Shown: positions 33,352-40,750, numbered from the stretch's first letter. The stretch is 40,750 nucleotides of DNA from an uncultured Pelagibacteraceae bacterium (GCA_902574525.1 CACGNQ010000008.1:1-40750); one strand, 5' to 3'. A program made the numbers and translations. The notes: a model not told the origin generated them from the letters alone.

Positions 33352-34148
33352 TTAGCCCAATTAGTAAAGCATTTAATTTAGCAAAAAAACAAAATAGACC
33401 AGCGTTGCTCACATATACAGTAGCAGGAGATAATACAAAAAAAAAATCTCTAGAGATTTTAAAATCTATATCAAAACATGTTGATATTTGTGAGTTAGGA
33501 TTTGCTCATAACACACCAATAGCAGATGGAGGGCAAATACAAAATAGTGCTTATAGAGCTATAAAGAGTGGAACGAAATTAAAAGATGTATTTAAAATTG
33601 TTAAGAATTTTAAAAATAGTAAATTTTCAAAACCAATAATTTTGATGGGATATTTTAATATGATACTACAGTATGGTAAAAATAAATTTTTAGCAGATTG
33701 TAAAAAAAATGGGGTAAATGGTTTAATTGTAGTAGATTTACCTTGGCCAGAAAATAAAAAATTTGCGAAAGAATGTAAAAAAAAATCAATTTGTTTTATT
33801 CAGCTTCTCTCACCAACAACATCTTATAATAGATCAAAATTAATCATAAAAGACTCGCATGAAATGGTTTATTATATTTCAATGCTTTCAACAACTGGCG
33901 GTAAATTGAAAGTTTCACCTGCTAAAATTTTGTCAAATTACGAAAAAATAAAAAAAATTAAACCTAATAAAAATTGTGTTATTGGTTTTGGTATTACAGA
34001 AAAAACCATTTCAAGCTTGAAATCTGCAGATGGACTAGTTGTTGGAAGTGCGATATGTAAAGAAATTACTAAAAGTTTGAAAAACAGACAAAATCCTGTC
34101 ACAAAAGTAGACAAAATGGTAAAAAAGCTTAAATCTAAAATTATATGA
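33348..34148 (+). CDS. trpA: Tryptophan synthase alpha chain, divergent interface
   Basis: TIM-barrel subunit that splits indole 3-glycerol phosphate. Numbering coincides with the Salmonella enzyme: catalytic Glu49 (CELG) and Asp60 (IADG) are kept, and loop 6 keeps Thr183-Gly184. Loop 2, GVPFSDP in normal enzymes, reads GFAHNTP, so Asp56, which pairs with TrpB Lys167, is Thr. Loop 6 reads SMLSTTGG where SRSGVTGA is usual. The rest (LMGYFNMILQYG, IVVDLPWPE, IGFGITEKT, VVGSAIC) is standard. It has 266 residues and overlaps trpB and accD by 4 bp each. Confidence 0.94.
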   Translation: MISPISKAFNLAKKQNRPALLTYTVAGDNTKKKSLEILKSISKHVDICELGFAHNTPIADGGQIQNSAYRAIKSGTKLKDVFKIVKNFKNSKFSKPIILMGYFNMILQYGKNKFLADCKKNGVNGLIVVDLPWPENKKFAKECKKKSICFIQLLSPTTSYNRSKLIIKDSHEMVYYISMLSTTGGKLKVSPAKILSNYEKIKKIKPNKNCVIGFGITEKTISSLKSADGLVVGSAICKEITKSLKNRQNPVTKVDKMVKKLKSKII

Positions 34149-35083
34149 ATTGGATAAAAAAAACACTTGGTATTGGTGAAAAAATTAAAAGACTTATTAC
34201 TAAGCACAGACCAACAAAAGAAGAGACTGAAAAAAGTGATTGGGCATCTTGTTGCAAAGGTCCAATTTTAAAAAAAGATCTAGAAGAAAATTTATGGGTA
34301 TGTCCAGGTCCATGTGGTAAACATTTTAGGATCAGTTCCAGCCAAAGATTTGATATTTTCTTTGGCAAAAAAAACTACGAAATTATTAAAACACCCATGC
34401 CTATTGATGATCCAATTTCATGGAAAGATACAAAGCCCTATAAAAAAAGATTAAAAGATGCACGAAATAAAAATGACCAGGAGTGCGGGGTATTGATTGC
34501 AAAAGGAAAAATAAATAACATTGAGTTAGTTTGTGCTGCTATGAACTTTAACTTTATTGGTGGATCAATGGGAACTGCTGAAGGAGAAGCAATAATATCA
34601 GGTATACAACACTCAATTGATAATTCAATTCCATTTGTAATTTTTACATCTACTGGAGGTGCCCGTATGATGGAGAGTGGTTTAAGTTTAATGCAAATGA
34701 CTAGAACAGTTCTAGCAGTAAACGAACTTAAAAATAAAAAATTACCTTATATTGTATGTATGTGCTCTCCAACTAGTGGGGGCGTGACTGCTTCGTTTGC
34801 AATGCTTGGAGATATACAGATCGCAGAACCTGGGGCAGAAATAATTTTTGCAGGTCGTCGTGTGATAGAATCAACAATCAAGGAGGAATTACCAGAAAAT
34901 TTCCAAACTGCAGAACATACTTTAAAATGTGGGTTTGTTGATACAATAATACCAAGAGAAGATTTGCCTGAAAAAATAGGGACATTATTATCAATATTGC
35001 TTAACAAAAATTCTGAGGTAAATTCATCTTCAGAAAATGAAACTTCAAAAGATACTAAGCAACTTTCAAAAGTTGCATCCTAA
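34145..35083 (+). CDS. accD: Acetyl-CoA carboxylase carboxyltransferase subunit beta
   Basis: Beta subunit of the malonyl-CoA-forming carboxyltransferase. The core has NFNFIGGSMGTAEGEAI, TSTGGARMMESGLSLMQM, SPTSGGVTASFAMLGD and GRRVIESTIKEELPENFQ with AEHTLKCGFVD. The N-terminal zinc ribbon is present but irregular: Cys36-Cys37 are adjacent and Cys53-Cys57 are spaced by three residues, where two CxxC pairs are usual. The 312 residues end in a Ser/Glu/Lys tail whose codons are shared with the start of folC (47 bp overlap). accD-folC-trxA is a common alphaproteobacterial order. Confidence 0.95.
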   Translation: MNWIKKTLGIGEKIKRLITKHRPTKEETEKSDWASCCKGPILKKDLEENLWVCPGPCGKHFRISSSQRFDIFFGKKNYEIIKTPMPIDDPISWKDTKPYKKRLKDARNKNDQECGVLIAKGKINNIELVCAAMNFNFIGGSMGTAEGEAIISGIQHSIDNSIPFVIFTSTGGARMMESGLSLMQMTRTVLAVNELKNKKLPYIVCMCSPTSGGVTASFAMLGDIQIAEPGAEIIFAGRRVIESTIKEELPENFQTAEHTLKCGFVDTIIPREDLPEKIGTLLSILLNKNSEVNSSSENETSKDTKQLSKVAS

Positions 35084-36305
35084 AGAGATTGATCTAAGCT
35101 TAGATAGAGTAAAAAATCTTTGTGCAAAGTTAGGCAATCCTCAAGATGAAATACAATGTATCCAAGTCTGTGGAACTAATGGAAAAGGAAGTACAATCGC
35201 TTTTTTACACTCAATACTAAAAGAAGCAAATATTAAAAGTAATATTTACACCTCGCCTCATGTAAAAACTATCAATGAAAGATTTATATATAATGATGAA
35301 ATAATTAGTGATGATGCACTTGTAGAATTATTGAACGAAGTTGAAATTATTAACAATGGTGAGCCTCTTACATATTTTGAAGCACTTACAGCCGCTTTTT
35401 TTTATGGGTGTCAAAAATATAAAGAAAATATCGTCCTCGCGGAATTTGGACTTTTTGGTAGAGGCGATGCAGTTAATATCTTAAAAAGAAATCTTTGTAA
35501 CATTGTAACTTCTATTAGTGAAGATCACTTAGATTGGTTACCAAAGAACGAAAAAAATATAGAAAGAATTATTTTTGAAAAAACTTCATCTTTACTTAAT
35601 TCAAATATAGTTGTTTCAAAACAATCATCTAAACAAATTACGGAAACTATTAAAAAAAATATTTCAAATAACAAAGCAAAAAAATATTTTTTTGAAGAGG
35701 ATTACAATTTTTTTTTAAAAGAAAATGATTTTTTTTACTTTGAGGATAAATATGGAGGTTTAAAAATACCAAAGCCTAATATGAATGGTCAATTTCAATT
35801 AGAAAATGCATCTACAGCAATTGCTGCATTAAGAGTTTTAGAAAATTTAAAAATTAAAGATGAACAAATTATAAGTGGAGTAAAAAAAGCTTATAATTCA
35901 GGCAGACTTGAAGAAATTAAGTCTGGTAAGCTTAAAGAATTGTTAAAAAATAATACACTTATTCTAGACTCGTCACATAATCCAGGTGGATCCAAGGCTC
36001 TAAATGAATTTCTTCAAACTCTCAATTGTAAAAAGCATGTGATTATAGGAATGATGGAAAATAAAGATCATGAAAAATTTTTAAGTTATTTTAAAGATAT
36101 TTCATCTTTAACTGTAGTTGATATACCCAATCAAATTAATGCAATAAGTGGAGTCAAATTGAAAGAAAAATTTAAAAATATTTCGAATTTAAATTATAAG
36201 GAAAGTATAGAGCAAGCTATTAAGTCTTTAAGATTAGAACGAAATGATATTGTTTTAATAACAGGATCTATTTACTTAGCTGGAGAAGTGCTTAGAATTA
36301 ATTAA
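35037..36305 (+). CDS. folC: Folylpolyglutamate synthase / dihydrofolate synthase
   Basis: Adds glutamate to dihydropteroate and folates. The ATG at 35037 is chosen because the N-terminus it opens (LHPKEIDLSLDRVKNLCAKLG) is a family hallmark, even though it lies 47 bp inside accD. The P-loop is VCGTNGKGST, followed by YTSPHVKTINERF, the segment ITSISEDHLDWL and the C-terminal domain with LDSSHNPGGSKAL. The length is 422 residues. Its stop codon overlaps that of convergent trxA. Confidence 0.96.
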   Translation: MKLQKILSNFQKLHPKEIDLSLDRVKNLCAKLGNPQDEIQCIQVCGTNGKGSTIAFLHSILKEANIKSNIYTSPHVKTINERFIYNDEIISDDALVELLNEVEIINNGEPLTYFEALTAAFFYGCQKYKENIVLAEFGLFGRGDAVNILKRNLCNIVTSISEDHLDWLPKNEKNIERIIFEKTSSLLNSNIVVSKQSSKQITETIKKNISNNKAKKYFFEEDYNFFLKENDFFYFEDKYGGLKIPKPNMNGQFQLENASTAIAALRVLENLKIKDEQIISGVKKAYNSGRLEEIKSGKLKELLKNNTLILDSSHNPGGSKALNEFLQTLNCKKHVIIGMMENKDHEKFLSYFKDISSLTVVDIPNQINAISGVKLKEKFKNISNLNYKESIEQAIKSLRLERNDIVLITGSIYLAGEVLRIN

Positions 36306-36619
36306 AGATTTTCAGTTAAAAAATCTCTCATTTGCTGTTCGGGCAAACCACCAACTTTTCGCGCTACCTCAACACCTTTTTTATAAACAACTACTGTTGG
36401 CACACCACGAACTGCTGCTGCAGATGCAGAATTAATTGCTTTTTCGTCTATATCTGCGTAATAAAAATTTGCTTTATCTTTAAATTCATCAGAAAGTTTT
36501 TCCATTATAGGTTTTAAAACTTTACAAGGACCACACCAGGCTGCTGAAAATTGTAAAATAGAGACATCCTCATTTTTTACTTTTGATTCAAAATCACTAT
36601 CTGAAAAATCTATAAGCAT
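36302..36619 (-). CDS. trxA: Thioredoxin
   Basis: Cytoplasmic dithiol reductant of 105 residues. The redox motif WCGPCK is at residues 28-33, preceded by FSAAW; the conserved cis-Pro is in VRGVPTVVVYKKG. No signal peptide is present. It overlaps the end of convergent folC by 4 bp. In related genomes trxA often neighbours the addAB helicase-nuclease genes; here exonuclease I and two further nuclease-like genes lie upstream. Confidence 0.97.
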   Translation of the reverse strand: MLIDFSDSDFESKVKNEDVSILQFSAAWCGPCKVLKPIMEKLSDEFKDKANFYYADIDEKAINSASAAAVRGVPTVVVYKKGVEVARKVGGLPEQQMRDFLTENL

Positions 36620-36653
36620 AATAGTTATTTAATTTATTACAGTTCAATGTCAA

Positions 36654-38087
36654 CTAGGCATTTTCATATTTTTGCTGAACAGACATGACATAACTGTTAA
36701 TAGAGTCCAAAGTTTTAAGTGTTTCTGCATCTTTCTCATTATCATACTGATCTCTAAGAGTATCAATCTCAGAATAACACATATTAACTGTCCACCATTT
36801 TTCTTTTTTTTCACTTAAAATTCTTTTTGCTATACCTCTTTTTACAGAGTTAAAAATATCCTTTGGTAAAATATCAGGTGATTCTTGATAGATAATTTTT
36901 TTTCCAAAAGCCCTCATTCTTTCATCATCAAACCTATCAAGTAATTTAAGTTTATCTTTCCAAGATGCTGCGTGCCAAGCTGGAAATAAAACAGTGTCTT
37001 TATTTGAAGTGAATTTTGTATATATACTTTCTTCAGCATAAATATCCTCTTGTGATTTAGATTGTTCTTTTTCTTCAGCGTTTTCCCTAAGAGCAGTAAG
37101 AATATTTTGTGAAAATTTTTCATTACTTCTTATTAACTCTGCCCTTTTATTTAATAAATCTGAAGTCATCACATTATATGGTTCAAACTTCATGCCTTGT
37201 TCTGCATCTAAAATTATTGGTGCTTTATTTGATCTAATAGTTCTTAAAAACTTTGGCGATTTTTTTATTTCCACTTTAAGCTCATTTATTGACATATTTA
37301 ATAATGGAACAGGGTCAACTCTTAAGTCTACTGCTTGTCCCCATTGATAAACCGGATGAATACAATATTTAGGATGTAGTGGAGCACATAGATGGAATTT
37401 ATTTTTTCCATAATAATACTCTACCAATGTTATCATTTTCTCTTTTTTGAAAATAGTTTCTGTGTCAGCTTTACTATAGGTTCTTAAAAGTGAAGACCAA
37501 AGATTTGGTTTGATTTTTTGTTTAATAAGTTTCAAAATTTTAAAAGTATTTATTGCATCAAATTGCGCTGTATGCGCTGCAGATACATCAAATCCTTGTA
37601 AACGAGATAAAGATTCTAATTTCATGCTGACATTCCCCTTGGCATTTAACTCTGTTTTCAAAACTTTGGGATCAACAGCATGAGCAGCTCTTACAATATT
37701 AAGTGCGTCATGACGTTTATTAGGTGTAGCATTAGTTATATAAGGATATCTTAAGTTTCTAAAAAATGACTTTCTTATCATTTCACAATCAAAATTTATG
37801 TTTGAAAAACCCATGAAAATTGCAGGTGACCACTTCTTAAAAATTCTCTCAACTTGGTCAAGCATCATATAATTAGAAAGGTTTGATTTAGTTAATTGAT
37901 CAATCGTAGTACCATTTACCAGTAATGCTTTAGCTTGTGGAATTTCACCTTCTGGAATTCTTCCTCTTAAGTTGAACCTATCTATCTCATTGAAGTTTTC
38001 ATCAATTAAAACGCCACCTATTTCAATAATTGAAGACCACTCTGTAATAGCACCTGTAGATTCTATATCGTATATCGCTATCTTCAT
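36654..38087 (-). CDS. sbcB: Exodeoxyribonuclease I (SbcB family)
   Basis: 3'-5' single-strand DNA exonuclease of the DEDDh class, 477 residues, like E. coli ExoI. The catalytic residues are in IYDIESTG (Asp6, Glu8), GFSNINFDCEMIRKSFFRN (Asp) and AAHTAQFDAINT (His and Asp). ATPNKRHDALNIVRAAHAVDP and LESLSRLQGFD align with the ExoI pattern, and an SH3-like and helical C-terminal part follows. It lies 34 bp upstream of trxA and 117 bp downstream of the MGME1-like gene on the same strand. It is expected to act in recombination and mismatch repair. Confidence 0.92.
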   Translation of the reverse strand: MKIAIYDIESTGAITEWSSIIEIGGVLIDENFNEIDRFNLRGRIPEGEIPQAKALLVNGTTIDQLTKSNLSNYMMLDQVERIFKKWSPAIFMGFSNINFDCEMIRKSFFRNLRYPYITNATPNKRHDALNIVRAAHAVDPKVLKTELNAKGNVSMKLESLSRLQGFDVSAAHTAQFDAINTFKILKLIKQKIKPNLWSSLLRTYSKADTETIFKKEKMITLVEYYYGKNKFHLCAPLHPKYCIHPVYQWGQAVDLRVDPVPLLNMSINELKVEIKKSPKFLRTIRSNKAPIILDAEQGMKFEPYNVMTSDLLNKRAELIRSNEKFSQNILTALRENAEEKEQSKSQEDIYAEESIYTKFTSNKDTVLFPAWHAASWKDKLKLLDRFDDERMRAFGKKIIYQESPDILPKDIFNSVKRGIAKRILSEKKEKWWTVNMCYSEIDTLRDQYDNEKDAETLKTLDSINSYVMSVQQKYENA

Positions 38088-38204
38088 AATTCTTTTTTTA
38101 GAAGTATTTGAGTATTTTAAGATTGTAAAAAGGATTTAACTTTTTGCATCTAAACAAGTAGCTTCTAGTTAACATAAATGCTTTTATAAAATAAGTTAAC
38201 AAAG
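38088..38204. other. Spacer between the MGME1-like and sbcB genes
   Basis: A 117 bp AT-rich stretch, one of the longest gene-free pieces of the window. The palindrome GTTAAC occurs twice, near 38168 and near 38195, about 27 bp apart. No tRNA, terminator hairpin or small open frame is convincing. It may carry a separate sbcB promoter. Confidence 0.3.
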
Positions 38205-38891
38205 TCAAGAAATATTATTCATTTCGTAAAATTTTTTTACTCTACCTAAAAATAAGTTTTGGTACATTTCTAATTCCGCTCCCTCAATTTTAAATTCTTG
38301 ATATAAGTTATCCACAGTGCATAAAAGAATTACACCTGCTTTCATTTTAGTGCCATGAACAACATCATGAGCGAGTGTATATGCACCAAGTTGTAAAAAG
38401 TAATCTTGAATATAATCAGATTTTTTTGGCTTATTGCTTTGCTTAAAATCAATACAAACTTCTTGTCCCATAAATTTTCCAATTAAGTCTGCAGTGCCAG
38501 CATATTTTTCAGGGTAAAAAACTGTTTCCTCTATCCCGTAAATTTCTTCTAACTTATCTTTAATACCTTTTTCAATTATTTCTTTAGCCATAATTTTATA
38601 TTGCTCATTACTTTCAAAAAAACTTTCATTCACTCTGCCTTTTAAATAATCTTCAATGTATGAATGCATCGATGAACCTCTAGAGGATGCCTCAGTTTTT
38701 ATTCTATTAGCTTCTTTGTAACCTACCCTTTGTTTCCATAATTCTAAAGATGCTTTATCTTCCTCTGATTTTGTAGCAGCCAGTATAGAAGTCACGCTTG
38801 GGAGTTTCTTATCTCCAAATAAGTATTTTCTAAAACCATCTTCATTTGATCGAGAAGATTTAGGATAATTGTACTTATTGTTCCACTTCAT
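38205..38891 (-). CDS. MGME1-like PD-(D/E)XK exonuclease
   Basis: A single-domain nuclease of 228 residues. The core reads KYAGTADLIGKF then CIDFKQSNKPKK, giving Asp135, Asp148 and Lys150; the spacing of 13 and 2 residues and the surrounding words match human mitochondrial MGME1 (GTLD and VIDWKTSEKPKP). Upstream, RGSSMHSYIEDYL is the helix with His and Glu typical of this group, and LQLGAYTLAH follows the core. Related proteins occur in phages and marine alphaproteobacteria. The ATG at 38891 is preferred; a longer reading from 38996 would overlap rmuC by 68 bp. Position between rmuC and sbcB points to a role in DNA end or flap processing. Confidence 0.82.
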   Translation of the reverse strand: MKWNNKYNYPKSSRSNEDGFRKYLFGDKKLPSVTSILAATKSEEDKASLELWKQRVGYKEANRIKTEASSRGSSMHSYIEDYLKGRVNESFFESNEQYKIMAKEIIEKGIKDKLEEIYGIEETVFYPEKYAGTADLIGKFMGQEVCIDFKQSNKPKKSDYIQDYFLQLGAYTLAHDVVHGTKMKAGVILLCTVDNLYQEFKIEGAELEMYQNLFLGRVKKFYEMNNIS

Positions 38892-38928
38892 CAATTCACT
38901 TATATTGTCAATTTTTGCTAAAATAAAA

Positions 38929-39981
38929 TTAATTCTTAAGTTGTTTAGATCGCTCAACAAATCTTTCAACATTCTCGTTTTTTGTAGCAATTTCAACTTG
39001 TTCAGGATCTTTTATATTTTCCAATGTTCTGGAAATAGATCTTGCATCTTTGCCAAAGCTGTCGACTGCCGTCATAGCCTCCTCTAGCTTTTTTCTTACT
39101 ATAAGAATATTGTCAAAATGCTTTGAAAAACGTGTTGATATAATTTTCAAATCATCATAAATCTGAGTAGCGTGTTTTTGAACTTTTAAGGTTTGAAAAC
39201 CTAGATGAAATGACTGTATCAGTGCACAAATTGTATTAGGTCCTGCAATTGTAACTTTGTATTTTTTTCTTAGCTCCTCCATTAAAAGTTCTTTAGTTTT
39301 AGGATCTCTGTAGCTAGCTAATTCTGCATAAAGTCCCTCGGTTGGAACATAAATAATTGCAAAGTCGCAAGTTACTGGCGGATTTATATATTTCTGATTT
39401 ACAGCTTTTGATTTTACCTTAAATGCAGAAGCTAGTTCACTTCTTGCAGATGATAAGGCCTCCTTGTCTTTATTTTGAAAAGCTTCATCAACTGCTTTGT
39501 ATTTTTCTATTGGCCAATGGCTGTCTATTGGACACAATACATCATTTTGTAATTTAACAGCAAATTCAACAAGGTCTCTTGTTTCGTCTGGTTTCATTTT
39601 CGCGTTAGCAATATATTGCGAAGAGGGTAGCAAGTCTTGCAGTAAATTTGCCAATGAAAATTCACTTAAACCTCCATACTGTTTAACGCCTGCAAGAATT
39701 CTACTAAAATTAGTTTGAGAGTTTTGAATATCCTCCACCTGTTTATTAAAAGAAGCTACTTTTTCGTCTACCCTACTAAGAGTTCCTGTCATATCTTTTG
39801 CAACCTCTTTACTCATATTGCTAAAAGACTCGCTAAGTGAAATTTTTAATCCTGTAATATCTTCCTTAATTTTACTTAATTCTGAAAAATCTTCTTTACT
39901 AGTGCTTTTTTGATTTTTTAAAAATAAATAAATATTAAAAAATACTATAATTGTTAGTAATATAATTATTAGTATATCCAT
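38929..39981 (-). CDS. rmuC: RmuC family DNA recombination protein
   Basis: Protein of 350 residues thought to limit inversions at short inverted repeats, with a putative nuclease fold. A transmembrane helix (residues 1-20, ILIIILLTIIVFFNIYLFL) is followed by a coiled-coil of about 70 residues (KEDITGLKISLSESFSNMSK onward) and the RmuC domain, with CPIDSHWPIEKYKAV, KSKAVNQKYINPPVTCDFAI and PTEGLYAELA. The usual DAKFPLE motif is changed to DSHWPIE. It lies 37 bp upstream of the MGME1-like start. Its start codon abuts the dyad at 39983. Confidence 0.92.
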   Translation of the reverse strand: MDILIIILLTIIVFFNIYLFLKNQKSTSKEDFSELSKIKEDITGLKISLSESFSNMSKEVAKDMTGTLSRVDEKVASFNKQVEDIQNSQTNFSRILAGVKQYGGLSEFSLANLLQDLLPSSQYIANAKMKPDETRDLVEFAVKLQNDVLCPIDSHWPIEKYKAVDEAFQNKDKEALSSARSELASAFKVKSKAVNQKYINPPVTCDFAIIYVPTEGLYAELASYRDPKTKELLMEELRKKYKVTIAGPNTICALIQSFHLGFQTLKVQKHATQIYDDLKIISTRFSKHFDNILIVRKKLEEAMTAVDSFGKDARSISRTLENIKDPEQVEIATKNENVERFVERSKQLKN

Positions 39982-39982
39982 G

Positions 39983-40009
39983 ATTCTATTTTATGTGATA
40001 ATATAGAAT
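39983..40009. promoter_or_regulatory. 27 bp dyad at the rmuC start
   Basis: Arms ATTCTAT (39983-39989) and ATAGAAT (40003-40009) surround TTAT-GTG-ATAA with the same centre at 39996, so 11 of 12 base pairs around the centre are complementary (the mismatch is 39990/40002). It lies between the rmuC start codon and the small plus-strand frame at 40014. An operator or a symmetric bidirectional promoter are both possible. Confidence 0.45.
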
Positions 40010-40013
40010 AAAT

Positions 40014-40139
40014 ATGGAATTGATAATCAAATTATTTATTTTTATAAGTTTAATGATAACTTTTTACCTACTGATACGTAATTTTGACGTAATCAAAATA
40101 ATAATGATATATTTCAAAGACTTATTGCTTAGAAAATAA
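40014..40139 (+). CDS. Possible small membrane protein, 41 residues
   Basis: An ATG at 40014 opens 41 codons ending in TAA at 40137-40139. The product has one strongly hydrophobic segment (about residues 3-21, LIIKLFIFISLMITFYLLI), then a basic-flanked amphipathic tail ending LLLRK. It fills the gap between rmuC and hisG and overlaps the end of hisG by 18 bp. In such AT-rich DNA random frames are usually hydrophobic and short, so the call stays tentative. No relatives are recognised. Confidence 0.35.
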   Translation: MELIIKLFIFISLMITFYLLIRNFDVIKIIMIYFKDLLLRK

Positions 40140-40750
40140 TTTTATAAGACTTTTCAATCCTTTTTTATTTTTTGATCTTTTTGAGCTTAACAAGCATGCT
40201 TGGGATTTTAATATTTCACCATCACTTAGAGGTCTAAGATAATTTTTTTTCATAGTCATTCCACTACTTGAGATATCACTAATTAGCATTGCAGTATTCA
40301 TAGCAGGCATTAACTCAGTACTTCCAAGAGACTTTACAATTGTGAAGTTTGTTACGCCTCTTTTATAGAGTGCTTGACGTGTAAGACTTGGATATTTGGT
40401 GCCTATTCTTATTAATTTTTTATTTTTTTTTCTGTATTCCTCTGCAACCTCATCTAAATCGAGCGTGGTAAAAACATCAATAAATTCCTCTCTTACTGCC
40501 AACAAAAGTGTAGCAAAACCAAAATTAAGTTTTTTTTCTAATTTTACATTCTTTTGAATATTTATCTCAGATTCTTTTAATAAATCAAATCCACTTATAC
40601 CTAAATCTAAATTTCCAACAGATAATTGATCTATGATTTCTCTTGCGTGCAGAAACATGATTTTTAAGTTTTGCTTTCCTTTTATTTTTGCTTCTAGTTC
40701 CCTGCTGCCACGATCAGTATAAATTTTAAAATTATTTTTCTTGAAAATTT
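40122..40750 (-). CDS. hisG: ATP phosphoribosyltransferase HisG, 5' end outside the window
   Basis: First enzyme of histidine synthesis, catalytic subunit. The frame is open from the right edge of the window: before the ATG at 40658 the same frame reads FKIYTDRGSRELEAKIKG, then IMFLHAREI, which matches the middle of HisG, so 40658 is an internal Met. Downstream, GNLDLGISGFDLL, RIGTKYPSLTRQALYKRG and the PRPP loop region (LMPAMNTAMLISDISSSGMT) are diagnostic. It lacks the C-terminal regulatory domain, so it is the short form that works with HisZ. It ends 140 bp from rmuC on the same strand. Confidence 0.88.
   Translation of the reverse strand, partial: IFKKNNFKIYTDRGSRELEAKIKGKQNLKIMFLHAREIIDQLSVGNLDLGISGFDLLKESEINIQKNVKLEKKLNFGFATLLLAVREEFIDVFTTLDLDEVAEEYRKKNKKLIRIGTKYPSLTRQALYKRGVTNFTIVKSLGSTELMPAMNTAMLISDISSSGMTMKKNYLRPLSDGEILKSQACLLSSKRSKNKKGLKSLIKLFSKQ

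Noticed and set aside
38892..38996. N-terminal extension of the MGME1-like gene into rmuC
   Set aside because: The extra 35 residues are in the other frame of rmuC and show no nuclease motif; the ATG at 38891 is well placed after the rmuC stop.
1..40750. CRISPR array, insertion sequence, prophage or integrated element
   Set aside because: No regularly spaced repeats, transposase, integrase or phage structural gene was found; genes are core functions in conserved orders.

Overview
The window looks like part of the chromosome of a small-genome, AT-rich marine alphaproteobacterium, most likely of the Pelagibacterales (SAR11) type. This rests on three things seen here: very low GC, almost gapless packing (no gap reaches 150 bp, and many gene ends overlap by 1-47 bp), and alphaproteobacterial gene orders (lysC beside ubiG; prfA-prmC-DUF4167; dnaX-ybaB-recR; membrane cytochrome c-kdsB-pheA; cmk-rpsA-ihfB; trpF-trpB-trpA-accD-folC-trxA; GcrA). 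I saw no insertion sequence, prophage, CRISPR array or tRNA. Species assignment was not possible without database searches.

Layout. 1-8.2 kb: the end of an M23 peptidase gene, then a minus-strand run lysC > ispG > prfA > prmC > DUF4167, divergent ubiG, then DUF1178 and argJ. 8.2-14.1 kb: secA, accA (minus) and glcB (malate synthase G). 14.1-18.4 kb: minus-strand kdsB > pheA > SRP RNA > dnaX > ybaB > recR. 18.5-24.5 kb: a membrane-anchored cytochrome c, argD > argF, an ABC-2 permease, gcrA, a SHOCT-like small protein, an NDUFA9-like oxidoreductase and a short RNase D. 24.5-36.3 kb: one long plus-strand series, kdsD-lptC-lptB-aroA-cmk-rpsA-ihfB-pyrF-trpF-trpB-trpA-accD-folC. 36.3-40.7 kb: minus-strand trxA, exonuclease I, an MGME1-like PD-(D/E)XK exonuclease, rmuC, a possible 41-residue membrane peptide on the plus strand, and the 3' part of hisG.

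Together the genes cover lipopolysaccharide precursor synthesis and export (kdsB, kdsD, lptC, lptB), arginine (argJ, argD, argF), aromatic amino acids (aroA, pheA, trpF/B/A) and histidine (hisG). They also cover fatty acid initiation (accA, accD), isoprenoid and quinone synthesis (ispG, ubiG), translation (prfA, prmC, rpsA), protein export (secA, SRP RNA) and DNA repair.

The most unusual content is substitution inside otherwise standard enzymes. Tryptophan synthase beta has lost the catalytic Glu109 equivalent and several other pocket residues, and both partners of a known alpha-beta salt bridge are replaced. Cytidylate kinase lacks the Walker A lysine. The AccA subunit carries a hydrophobic C-terminal tail. 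Four of the five zinc-cysteine motifs in the window have altered spacing. prmC appears to need a one-base shift in an A6 run to reach its ATG. An MGME1-like nuclease lies between exonuclease I and RmuC. Comparisons to reference enzymes are from memory, without alignment tools.
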